A stretch of 64,000 nucleotides of DNA. Source: Myxococcales bacterium. GTDB lineage: Bacteria; Myxococcota_A; Polyangia; Polyangiales; Polyangiaceae. Below are positions 9,820-17,459 of the stretch, piece after piece. The notes below the pieces were generated by a model that ran no database searches, had not been told where the DNA came from, and saw only the letters and a program-made list of their open reading frames with translations. The position numbers were made by a program, and so were the translations under genes. The DNA lies in the NCBI GenBank assembly GCA_016212965.1, contig JACRDA010000276.1:1-64000 (forward strand), given 5' to 3'. The stretch's first letter is position 1; every line of letters starts with the position of its first letter.

Positions 9820-11046
9820 TCACGCGCCCGGATCGCGGCCGAGGACGAAGAACGTCGTCTCGCCCGGGGCGGTCACGGCACCCAGCCACAGGCGCCCCGT
9901 CGCGTCCGCCATGAGCGACACGGCCGTGCCCGGTGTGGCGAGCGTGATCGCGGTGTGAGCCGGGCCCACGGCTCCGACGAGCGCGTCGGAGGTGATGTAC
10001 CGCAACCCGACGACGTCGAGCGCCTCGAAGCTCGTCGGATCGAAGGGCTGGAAGAACACGAGCCCGGGTGCAGCGCCCGCTCCACCCATGGCCGCGAGCT
10101 CGCTGCCGAAGCCCGGCAGCGTGAAGAGCTCGACGCCGTCGGTCGCGGGAGCGCCGGGAGCGACCGTGCTCGCGGCGAACCCGCGCAGCGCGAGGTCGCC
10201 CGTCGAGAACGACGTCTCGACGACGAAGACGTTGCCGTCCGCGTCGAGCGCGATCGGGCCGTTCGCCTCGCCCCAGCTCGCCACGGGCCCGGAGGCGCAT
10301 AGATCGAGGCCGGCGCAGAAGTCGGCCGAGTAGGCGGCCGGCAGCGGGGGCGCCGAGGCGCCCTCGGCGAGCGGCGTGAGCCCGGTGTAGAGCAGGCGCC
10401 CGCCCGCCGGCGCGCCGATGCCGACGCCGTCGAAGAAGCCCGACACCGCGAAGCGAGCGGCCACAGCGGCGCCGGTCACGAGCAGGACTTCCCCCTCGCT
10501 CGTGCCGAAGTCGCCGGTCCAGGAGAGCAAGGTGAAGGCGCCGAAGGGTAGATCGATCGCCGTGGCCCCGAGGTACACGCTGCCGCTCGCGACGATGCCG
10601 AGCGGCACGCTGGTGGTCGCGCCTGCGAGCACGCCGGTCGCAGTCGCGGGCACCGCGAAACGCGTGACGTCGGCCGTACCCGCCGTGCCGCCGGCACCGA
10701 CGACGAGCGGCCCTCCATGCCGTCCCCAGGTGGGGGAGAGCGCGTAACCCACCTCGAAGGGCGCCGTGTACTTGCCGACGAGGCAAAGGCCCGGCTCGTC
10801 GAGGGCGAGGACACCGGCATGCTCGGCCGGATCGAGGCACGGCGCCACGCCGCCAGCACCGCCGCCGCCAGCGCCGCCGCCGCCAGCGCCGCCCGTGTCG
10901 CTGCCTCCCAAGTTGGCCCCGGCCGCCCCGGCCGCGCCACCCGTCTCTCCCGAGCCCGTCCCCGCCGCAGTGCCATCCATGTTCACGGGGCACGCACCAA
11001 GCAGCACGCACACCCATGCCAAAAGCGAAATCTCGACCCGCTTCAT
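9820..11046 (-). CDS. Hypothetical Gly-rich lipoprotein
   Basis: A 408-aa lipoprotein. Its signal peptide is MKRVEISLLAWVCVLLGAC with Cys 19. A linker of about 45 residues rich in Gly/Ala (GGAGGGGAGGGGAGG) follows, then a domain of about 340 aa. That domain has repeated strands such as GIVASGSVYLGATAI and GPIALDADGNVFVVET and a closing LMADATGRLWLG, and looks like a beta-propeller (SMP-30/NHL-like) fold. GGAGG lies 6 bases before the ATG. The frame stays open far upstream, but only this ATG gives a signal peptide. No operon partner is seen. Confidence 0.82.
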   Translation of the reverse strand: MKRVEISLLAWVCVLLGACPVNMDGTAAGTGSGETGGAAGAAGANLGGSDTGGAGGGGAGGGGAGGVAPCLDPAEHAGVLALDEPGLCLVGKYTAPFEVGYALSPTWGRHGGPLVVGAGGTAGTADVTRFAVPATATGVLAGATTSVPLGIVASGSVYLGATAIDLPFGAFTLLSWTGDFGTSEGEVLLVTGAAVAARFAVSGFFDGVGIGAPAGGRLLYTGLTPLAEGASAPPLPAAYSADFCAGLDLCASGPVASWGEANGPIALDADGNVFVVETSFSTGDLALRGFAASTVAPGAPATDGVELFTLPGFGSELAAMGGAGAAPGLVFFQPFDPTSFEALDVVGLRYITSDALVGAVGPAHTAITLATPGTAVSLMADATGRLWLGAVTAPGETTFFVLGRDPGA

Positions 11047-11861
11047 ACCGACCTCCGTGGGCGCAGTCCCGCACCCTGGGTTGGGTCCCCACCACGCAGG
11101 GCATCGAACGAGCTCGGGTGCCCTCGCGACGAGGTTGCGTGGGAGCGAGCAGGCGCATGCCTGCCCGGTCCAACGCGCAGTCGCGCGCAGCAGGTCTCCT
11201 GGCTTCCGGATCGTCCTCCGGCGACGCCTTCCCGAAGCTCGTCGTCCGTGCGCTCCTTGCGAAGCGCGCGGGCGTCCGACGCCCAGTGGCGAGTGTCGCC
11301 TTCGTACCCGGTTACAGTGGCGGGAGCCGCGCCGGAATCGGTCGAGGACGGCCTCGAGCCTCACCGGCTTCCCTCTTGCCCGGTGCACCCACGGAATGCG
11401 GCCGAGACCGCGTGGCCGTGAAGGCACCGACTGCGTGCCGTGTTGTCAACGACGGGCGGCTAAACGAACCACCCGCGGCTGAGAGGCCTAACCGCATCGG
11501 CGCGAGCGCGCAAGCGGGCGCGGGTGCGGGTGCGGGTGCGGGGGCGGGTGCGGGGGCGGGTGCGTGAGAGGGTGCGGGGGCGGGGGCTGGGCTCGGCGGT
11601 CGGGGCGGCGTGTCGGCTGCGCGTGCGCTTGCGCCAGCGACGCCCTTCCGGAAGTACGGTCCGCCGTCGGCGATCCGCGCGCGTTCGCACCGCGCTCGGA
11701 GCACCGCGCGGCCGTCGGCCCGTGCGCACTCGCCACGTGCTTGCGGGCATCTGCCGAGAATCCGTTGCTGCGGTTGCGCTCGTGGGCGCCGTCGCGTTCG
11801 CGGTGGCGGTCCACATCCTGCTCCCCTTGCGCTCCTTTCGGCATGGCGGCATCTTTGTCCC
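11047..11861. other. Intergenic region with a G-rich tract
   Basis: This divergent gap of about 815 bases lies between two lipoprotein genes. It holds a G-rich hexamer tract at 11519-11595 and otherwise only GC-rich sequence. Long frames cross it on both strands, but they are low in hydrophobic residues, shift with the repeat and have no start signals, so no gene is called. Confidence 0.6.
11519..11595. repeat. G-rich hexamer tract
   Basis: A run of degenerate hexamers (gcgggt / gcgggg) reading cgggtgcgggtgcggg and continuing with longer G-runs. It has the regularly spaced G3-G5 runs needed for G-quadruplex folding on the plus strand. Related tracts lie at about 3350, 8668, 17412 and 33040. 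Confidence 0.75.
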
Positions 11862-12716
11862 ATGGCGCGTTCGGCTCTGCTCGCAGCTTGGCTCCTCATG
11901 AGCGCCTGTGGCGGCCGGAGCTCGCTGCCCGCCCGTGGCCATGGCCCGGCGACTGGTACCGGTGGCCAGGGTGGCAGCGGTGCGGCCGGCGGCGGCGCAG
12001 GCGGAGCAGGGGGCGCTGGCGGCGTCGTGTACCCGCCCGGCTGCGTTCCGGGTCTCCCAGGTCCACCCATCATCGAGGTGCCCGACCTCCAAGGCGGCAG
12101 CTACTGCATCGACTCGACCGAGGTCACGAACGCCGACTACGCCACCTTCCTCGCCGCCAACCCGAGCACGGCCGGGCAGACGGCCGATTGCACGTGGAAC
12201 ACGAGCTTCGTTCCGGCGGAGGGTTGGCCGCCCGCGCCTGACCGCGACGCCTACCCCGTCGCGTGGGTCGACTGGTGCGACGCGGCCGGCTACTGCGCGT
12301 GGGCGGGCAAGCGCCTCTGCGGCCGCGTTGGCGGCGGGGCGCTCGGCGTCGACGACTTCGACCCGGTCGAGAACGAGTGGACGAACGCCTGCACGACCGG
12401 CGGCACGTTCGAGTACCCCTACGGGCCGACGAACGATCCGAGCGCATGCAACCAGGGCCATGCTCCGGACCAAGACGCGCTACTCCCCGTGGCGAGCCTA
12501 CCCACTTGCGAGGGCGGGTCGGGCCTCTTCGACATGGCCGGTAACATCAACGAGTGGACGAACGCGTGCTCCGGCCCCGGCGAGTTCGACTGGTGTCGCA
12601 CCATGGGCGGCGACTTCTACTTCATCAACAGTGAGGGTTGCTACCACGAGCTCGGCTTCGCTCGCTCCGGCCCATGGATCGTGACCGGCATTCGCTGCTG
12701 CCGCGACGCCCAATGA
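11862..12716 (+). CDS. SUMF1/FGE-fold lipoprotein
   Basis: A 284-aa lipoprotein with signal peptide MARSALLAAWLLMSAC (Cys 16) and a Gly/Ala-rich linker to about residue 55. The rest is a SUMF1/FGE-type fold: GGSYCIDSTEVTNADY, YCAWAGKRLCGRVGG, FDMAGNINEWTNAC, MGGDFYF and TGIRCCRD. Six or more cysteines suggest disulfides. It belongs to the same fold family as the protein at 3484 but is clearly divergent. The ATG at 11862 is the one that gives a signal peptide. It is convergent with the next gene, 9 bases away. A binding or structural role seems as likely as catalysis. Confidence 0.87.
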   Translation: MARSALLAAWLLMSACGGRSSLPARGHGPATGTGGQGGSGAAGGGAGGAGGAGGVVYPPGCVPGLPGPPIIEVPDLQGGSYCIDSTEVTNADYATFLAANPSTAGQTADCTWNTSFVPAEGWPPAPDRDAYPVAWVDWCDAAGYCAWAGKRLCGRVGGGALGVDDFDPVENEWTNACTTGGTFEYPYGPTNDPSACNQGHAPDQDALLPVASLPTCEGGSGLFDMAGNINEWTNACSGPGEFDWCRTMGGDFYFINSEGCYHELGFARSGPWIVTGIRCCRDAQ

Positions 12717-12725
12717 GACGACGCA

Positions 12726-13085
12726 CTACTGCCAAAGTGGGCAGGGCACGCCGGCATCACTCGAGTTGAGGTTGCAGCAGTAGCCGCCGGGCGTGAGCAG
12801 GGACAGGTTACAGTATCCTGCGACGAAGCCGTTGGCCCTACAGTCCTCGAACAGGGTGCAGGGGCGCGAACAGAAGTCGACGGGGTACTGCTCACTCTCG
12901 TAGCTCACGGTGCCACGATGGCAGACCATGCCCTCGGGACACTGCTCGTCACACTCGCAGATCTGGCTCGCACCGACAGCAGCGTCGGGGCAGTTGTCGC
13001 ATCCACCGACCGAGGCCGCAGCGACCAGCGCCGAGCAGGCCGCGCCGGCGAGAACCACGAGCGCGCAGCGCGCAGCGCCGATCAT
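12726..13085 (-). CDS. Small Cys-rich lipoprotein
   Basis: A 119-aa protein with a hydrophobic leader (ALVVLAGAACSALVAAASVG) and lipobox VGGC. A disulfide-rich module follows: CDNCPDAAVG, CECDEQCPEGMVCHRG, CSRPCTLFEDC, GYCCNL. The pattern CxxxxQCPEGMVC resembles the small knotted modules common in myxobacterial lipoproteins. Its ATG overlaps the stop of the gene upstream (ATGA at 13085-13082), so translation is probably coupled and the two proteins may act together. The frame continues upstream, but that part lies inside the neighbour. Confidence 0.78.
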   Translation of the reverse strand: MIGAARCALVVLAGAACSALVAAASVGGCDNCPDAAVGASQICECDEQCPEGMVCHRGTVSYESEQYPVDFCSRPCTLFEDCRANGFVAGYCNLSLLTPGGYCCNLNSSDAGVPCPLWQ

Positions 13086-15088
13086 GGGCAGCCAGGCCCC
13101 CCGTACGAGACGTCCTGCTCCACGAACCCGTGCTGCCACACGGGCACCGTGCCGTCGGCTCGGCTCGCGGGACCGTGGCAAAAGTCGACCGCTGAGCCGT
13201 CACCGCCGAAGTAATCGATGACCGTAGGCAGCAGCGAGTAGAGCAGATACGTGTCCCACGAGCAACGAGTGAGTGGCTCGGGTGCGACGACGAACTCGAG
13301 CACGTCGGGAAGCACGTTGATCGCCTCGAAAATCGGATGGAATCCGCAAACGGTGTTCTCACTCGTGGGGTCGACCGGAACGCAGTTGAAGTTCCTCTTC
13401 TCAACCGCTGCCGTCATCCGCGTCGCCAGCACCTCTGCCTCGTCCTCGCCATAGGTCCCGACGAGTGCAGGCCTGAAGAAGTCGTGCAGCAAACCTGATG
13501 CAACAACCTCCTGATAGCAGCCGTCCTGTGCGCCGGGCCCTGGCGTGCACGGCGTGTGGATGGGCGGCAGAAAAGTCGCCTCGTCCTCGATGTTCTTCGC
13601 AACCGTCGCCGGCAGCGTCGTGCTCAGCGCTGCCTGCAGTGCGGACGTATTGGCGATGCTGATGACACCTTGACGGACGTTTTCGAGCTCGACGAGGCCG
13701 TCGCCGGGCCGGACGTGGAACACGTAGGCCGGATTCATGTAGATGCCGATGTCCACGCCCCCGAACACGCCGCCGATGCCGGTCACGGTGTAGTGCGCCT
13801 CGAAGGAGAAACCATGGCGGATGTCGAGCCCGTGGCCGATGAAGCTCGGCGCGAAGCGGTCCCAGTCGCGCCATGCAGCAGTCGCCTCGCAAACGGAGTC
13901 GTCGACACCGGTCGCGAACTCCGCGAACAGCGTCGACGAGATCGGGTCGAAGACCTCCGACCAGGGTGTCCGAACCGCGCACTGCCCGTGCCAGTAGCGC
14001 ACGATGTGGGCCGTCTTGTACGGCGCGGGGAAGGTGTACTGCTCGGTGGATCCCATCGGGACCGACGCGAAGTCGTTTTCGACCGGGACGTAGTAGACGT
14101 TGTCGAGATTCGGATCGGGGTTCACGACGGGCGCCGCCCAGTCGAGGTCGAACGCGATGGCTTCCTGGCGCGGGTCCTGGGCCGGGAAGCCCGGTGTGAA
14201 CGACAGCGTCTGCTCCGCGCCGTCGTAGGGGACGCAGCCGAGATCACCAAGCCCCCACGCGTACGTCCAGTTGCCGCCGATCACGTGCGGCGAGATGCCG
14301 CACGCGCTGCTCAGGTTCACGGCGGCGACGGGGTAGATCGCCCTCGGGTCCTCGCAGCCGGGATTGCACGACGCGCACTCCCCTGCGCAGCAGGTGTCGG
14401 CCAATGCGCAGCGGTTGCCGCAAGCGCCGCAGTTATCCGGGTCGTTGTCGACCGCGATACACCCGCCGTCGCAGCACATCGTGCCCGCAAGGCATGCGCG
14501 CCCGCAGGCTCCACAGTTTGCCTCGTCCGTCTGCAAGTCGGCACAGTACGCGGCGGCGAATCCGCCAAGTCCCTTGGTGCAAACGCTGCCGTGACACTGG
14601 CACGTGCCGTTGTCGCAATCCGGAGCGGTCGCGGGGCACCTCCGGCCGCAAGAGCCACAGTGGCGTGGGTTCTCGAACGTATTGACGCAACCGAACGCGG
14701 CTTTGCCCGGTGTGCCCACGTTGCAGCATTGCGCAGCTCCCGGACAGCCCACGTGGACTGGGGAAGGATTGCAGCCACCGCCGGGAGGCCCACCTGCCGC
14801 TTGGGCATCGAGAGTAGGTTCGACCGCCAAGTCATCGACGGGCGCGGGACACGCACCCAGAGTGTCGCCGTGGGCGAGGTGGGCGGGCACCGCGGCTTCG
14901 GCGACCGTGAGGGTCGCTGCCAGGGACGGATCTCCCGGCGGGTTGTGACAGATGACGGTGCCGTGATCGCCATGGCCGAGCGGCACGAGCGCGGCGCCGC
15001 CGACGCCACCCGCATCCGGAGGCGCCTCGCCGACACAGCCCAGCAGCATGATCCCCACGAAGCTTGCGAAGAACGCCTTCTGCACCAT
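13082..15088 (-). CDS. Large Cys-rich lipoprotein with NCGACG repeats
   Basis: A 668-aa exported lipoprotein with signal peptide MVQKAFFASFVGIMLLGC. The order is a TVICHNPPGDP...VPAHLAHGD motif (about 45-80, known from many myxobacterial surface proteins), then a Cys-rich block (about 110-245). The block carries repeated units such as HCGSCGRRC, ANCGACGRAC and DNCGACGNRC. A C-terminal region of about 420 aa without recognised homology follows. The ATG at 15088 is preceded by GGGAGGT and has the only good signal peptide. It is coupled to the small lipoprotein downstream. CATTAC boxes lie about 235 bases upstream. Codon bias is weaker than in the core genes nearby. Confidence 0.85.
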   Translation of the reverse strand: MVQKAFFASFVGIMLLGCVGEAPPDAGGVGGAALVPLGHGDHGTVICHNPPGDPSLAATLTVAEAAVPAHLAHGDTLGACPAPVDDLAVEPTLDAQAAGGPPGGGCNPSPVHVGCPGAAQCCNVGTPGKAAFGCVNTFENPRHCGSCGRRCPATAPDCDNGTCQCHGSVCTKGLGGFAAAYCADLQTDEANCGACGRACLAGTMCCDGGCIAVDNDPDNCGACGNRCALADTCCAGECASCNPGCEDPRAIYPVAAVNLSSACGISPHVIGGNWTYAWGLGDLGCVPYDGAEQTLSFTPGFPAQDPRQEAIAFDLDWAAPVVNPDPNLDNVYYVPVENDFASVPMGSTEQYTFPAPYKTAHIVRYWHGQCAVRTPWSEVFDPISSTLFAEFATGVDDSVCEATAAWRDWDRFAPSFIGHGLDIRHGFSFEAHYTVTGIGGVFGGVDIGIYMNPAYVFHVRPGDGLVELENVRQGVISIANTSALQAALSTTLPATVAKNIEDEATFLPPIHTPCTPGPGAQDGCYQEVVASGLLHDFFRPALVGTYGEDEAEVLATRMTAAVEKRNFNCVPVDPTSENTVCGFHPIFEAINVLPDVLEFVVAPEPLTRCSWDTYLLYSLLPTVIDYFGGDGSAVDFCHGPASRADGTVPVWQHGFVEQDVSYGGPGCP

Positions 15089-15320
15089 CGGTACCTCCCC
15101 GTCGTAGCTCCGTGGCCACATGCCGTCCTGCACTCCGGGCGTCGACTTCGATCGGTCTGAGGATCCAACCAGGAACCATACGTAGTGTCAACGGTCGATG
15201 CCCGCTCTCGACGCACGGGCGCGCACGGCCCGCCCCGACACCCTCACGCTGGACCTGCCGTAGGGTAACCTGACGCAGCGCGGCGCGACGGCGCAAGCTG
15301 AACCTTCACCCAACGGCAGA

Positions 15321-15337
15321 CATTACGCGGCATTACA
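15321..15337. promoter_or_regulatory. Tandem CATTAC boxes in a divergent region
   Basis: CATTACGCGGCATTACA has the same CATTAC-N4-CATTACA layout as the site at 9539-9555. It lies between the divergent genes at 15088 (minus) and 15435 (plus), about 97 bases before the latter. A shared regulator of the two Cys-rich lipoprotein genes would explain both copies; no regulator gene is adjacent. Confidence 0.4.
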
Positions 15338-15434
15338 CCGAGCGAATTTCTCTTGCGGGCGACCTCCGCGCCCGGCGATATTCGCTCCGCAACGGGGGCG
15401 GGGCACCGCTCCCTTGGCGGAAGGAAGGTGGTGC

Positions 15435-16172
15435 ATGCCGGTCGTGAGTGTTCCAAGCCGACAGACCCTCGACGAGGTTCCGGCTCGGGTGTTCAAGTTC
15501 ATCATGGGGTACGCGGAGAGCCTGGCAGCTCGGGTGGCGCTCGCGCAGAAGGGGTTCGACGAGGCCGAGCACGCCTACGCGTGGTCGCGCCTCCAGAAGC
15601 TCGGGCAGATGCCGCGGGGGCAGGTTCTGCTCGACAAGACGGTGCGCGAGGCCGTGCTCGAGCTCGACACCTGGGACAACCCCAACTTCGAGTCCATCCT
15701 GCGGTGTCTCGAGCGGGGCTTTCCCGCGCAGGCCGCGTTCCTCTTCGAGAACCTCGAGGCCACCGAGGGCGCCGGAGCGGTGCTCGCGGTCGAGACGCTC
15801 CTCGACCGGCTCGACGTGCTCGAGAGCGGCGTCGGCCGCACCGACACGCACGAGGCCGATGTCGCGGCGCTCGCCCTGCTCGCGAAGCGGGGCTACCCGA
15901 AGGCGGAGCTGACGCGCCTGCGCGCGCTCGTGAAGGCGACGAAGGCGACCGACGCGCCGCCTCCCGTCGTGAGCGACGAGGAGCGCGTGCAGATCCTCCT
16001 CGAGCTCTACAAGTGGCTCGGCGACTGGGGCTCGCAAGCGCGGAGCGCGAAGCTCGGACGCGCGACGCTCATCCGGCTCGGGCTCGCCAAGCGGCGCGGC
16101 AAGGACGAGACCGACGTCGTGACGGATCCGGCGGTGACGCCGGTGACGCCGGGCCCCGGCGCACCCACGTGA
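15435..16172 (+). CDS. Hypothetical protein, helical
   Basis: A 245-aa soluble protein with no signal peptide and no domain I recognise. It is largely helical (for example ARVFKFIMGYAESLAARVALA, broken into short helices) and ends in a Thr/Pro-rich tail. GGAAGG lies 7-9 bases before the ATG at 15435, which is preferred to an ATG seven codons upstream. It stands alone, followed by the hairpin and minisatellite region. Confidence 0.75.
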   Translation: MPVVSVPSRQTLDEVPARVFKFIMGYAESLAARVALAQKGFDEAEHAYAWSRLQKLGQMPRGQVLLDKTVREAVLELDTWDNPNFESILRCLERGFPAQAAFLFENLEATEGAGAVLAVETLLDRLDVLESGVGRTDTHEADVAALALLAKRGYPKAELTRLRALVKATKATDAPPPVVSDEERVQILLELYKWLGDWGSQARSAKLGRATLIRLGLAKRRGKDETDVVTDPAVTPVTPGPGAPT

Positions 16173-16365
16173 GACAGGTGCCCGGCAGGCAGGCGGCGGC
16201 GTTCGCGGTAAGTACGCGAGACCGCGTCGGCGCCGCCTCGCTTGCTGGGCGGGTCGCAACTTTCGCGGACCGGGGTGGAAGCTTCGTCGGCCGGTCGGAA
16301 AGTCCCCGGAACCGCGGCGAGCTTCCGGTGCGCGGGGACGGAATCTCGGGGCGCCGCGCAGGTCC

Positions 16366-16494
16366 CCGTTTCCACCGGGGAAACGGCCGACGCACCGCAT
16401 CGGAGGGTTCGGGGAGCGAGAGCGAGCGGCGCGGCGCCCGGAGCGCCGCCGGGAGGCGCCGCACCGAGGGTTTTCGCCTCCGGCGAAAACTCTC
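16366..16494. other. Two strong hairpins in a non-coding scar zone
   Basis: The first is an 8-bp perfect stem (CCGTTTCC 16366-16373 with GGAAACGG 16379-16386). The second is a 9-bp perfect stem (GTTTTCGCC 16470-16478 with GGCGAAAAC 16482-16490, loop TCC). Neither has a U-tract. They lie about 195 and 300 bases behind the stop at 16172 and before the 21-bp repeats. No gene is supported between 16173 and 16809. Confidence 0.6.
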
Positions 16495-16546
16495 GTGGAA
16501 TCCAAGGATTGGCAAGGCTCGGCGCCGTCCGCGAAGTGTCGGGGCG

Positions 16547-16693
16547 GTCCGGCAAGCGTCAGGGCGGCTTACCGGACTGTCGGGCCGGCTTACCGGACTG
16601 TCGGGCCGGCTTACCGGGCTGTCGGGGCGGCTTACCGGACTGTCGGGCCGGCTTACCGGACTGTCGGGCCGGCTTACCGGACTTTCGGGGCGG
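16547..16693. repeat. 21-bp minisatellite, six good units plus one degenerate
   Basis: Six head-to-tail 21-base units begin at 16568, 16589, 16610, 16631, 16652 and 16673. Each starts cttaccgg followed by a variable base, then ctgtcgggccgg or a one-base variant. A degenerate unit occupies 16547-16567. The period is a multiple of three, so every frame reads through with heptapeptide repeats, which creates spurious long frames. It lies between the hairpins and the hsdM remnant. Confidence 0.9.
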
Positions 16694-16809
16694 AGGCGCG
16701 CGGTCTCTCGGCGGGTGCCCGGCGTGTTACCCTCGCCGACGCAAGCGCGGTCGTGGCTCCGGACGCTCCCAGGCTCGCGGCGCCCGCCCGCCGGCTGGCT
16801 CGAGGGCTG

Positions 16810-17010
16810 ATGGCGAAGGCGCGCTTCAAGAAGGCGGACACGGGCGCGAACCTCGGCTTCGAGGCGAAGCTCTGGGCAGCGGCGGATGCGCTGCGGAACA
16901 ACATGGATGCGGCTCGAGTACGAGCACGTCGCACCCACCGCGAGCTCAGCGACGACGAGATCGCCAAGATCGCCGGCACCTACCACCCCTGGCGCGGCGA
17001 CAAGGGATGA
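16810..17010 (+). pseudogene. hsdM: Collapsed type I restriction-modification M subunit (hsdM)
   Basis: The reading frame opens like an HsdM N-terminus (ANLGFEAKLW AAADALRNNMDAA). After one inserted base the shifted frame reads EYEHVA, matching the family's next residues. The open frame then continues with RELSDDEIAKIAG TYHPWRGDKG, which resembles the C-terminal end of HsdM. Roughly 400 or more codons, including the SAM-binding and NPPF catalytic motifs, are missing. No hsdS or hsdR is nearby. It is a relic formed by internal deletion. The ATG at 16810 is the likely ancestral start. Confidence 0.8.
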
Positions 17011-17064
17011 TGCGGCGCGCGGCGACCTTGCGCGCGCAGCAGAAGGAGCGGGCGCCGCGGGCGC

Positions 17065-17187
17065 CCACATGGAGGTGCAGCAGGGGCACGTCGACGGGGA
17101 GCTCGTGCGGGTGTTCGTCGAGAGCCGGCCGTGGACCGCGCTCGCGGATCCGCCGGTGGACTAGCGCGCGGGCAAGAGAGAGCGCGT
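17065..17187 (+). repeat. Duplicated 3' end of the HD-GYP gene
   Basis: A copy of 3234-3358: from the ATG at 17069 to the TAG at 17162-17164 the frame encodes the same [16 protein letters not shown] and [15 protein letters not shown]. There are two silent base changes. It has no functional context: it sits between the hsdM relic and the palindrome array. Synonymous-only differences suggest a recent copy. Confidence 0.88.
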
Positions 17188-17411
17188 CATCCCTCTCGGC
17201 AGCTCCCGAAATGGGAACTGGCACCGCGGATGACTCTCGCGCGTGGGCGTCATCCCCCGCGGTAGTTCCCGAAATGGGAACCGGCACCGGGGATGACGCG
17301 CTCATCCTGGCCCGCAGTTCCCCTTGAGGGAACTTCGACCGGCGATGACTCTCGCGCGTGGGCGTCATCCCCCTCGGCGGTTCCCGAAATGGGAACCGGC
17401 ACCGGGGATGA
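17187..17411. repeat. Array of four REP-like palindromic elements
   Basis: Elements lie at about 17187-17233, 17249-17296, 17303-17347 and 17364-17411. Three share the layout catcccc-N-gttcccgaaatgggaac-N-ggggatg, a stem-loop inside an outer inverted arm. The third is a variant with cagttcccc / gggaact. Spacers repeat ctctcgcgcgtgggcg. The last element leads through gctctcgtgc into a G-rich tract up to the next gene. The order matches the pair at 8565-8765, so this is one dispersed repeat family. Confidence 0.88.
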
Positions 17412-17459
17412 AATGCTCTCGTGCCGGCGGGGGAGCGGGCGCGGGTGCGTGCGGGGGGC

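Noticed and set aside
11488-11844. A minus-strand frame ending in a His-Pro repeat
   Set aside because: The His-Pro repeat is only the translation of the G-rich tract, and the first half has no recognisable domain or ribosome site.
16466-16494. The 9-bp hairpin considered as an intrinsic terminator for the gene ending at 16172
   Set aside because: No T-run follows and it lies about 300 bases downstream of the stop; better described as a repeat or structural hairpin.
16069-17070. A minus-strand frame with repeated SPVSRPD units
   Set aside because: The repeats come from the 21-bp minisatellite, whose period keeps all frames open. The frame also crosses the hsdM relic antisense.
16242-17327. 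A plus-strand frame with repeated GLPDCRA units
   Set aside because: It joins hairpins, minisatellite, hsdM relic, the duplicate shard and palindromes in one frame without a start signal; an artefact of repeats.
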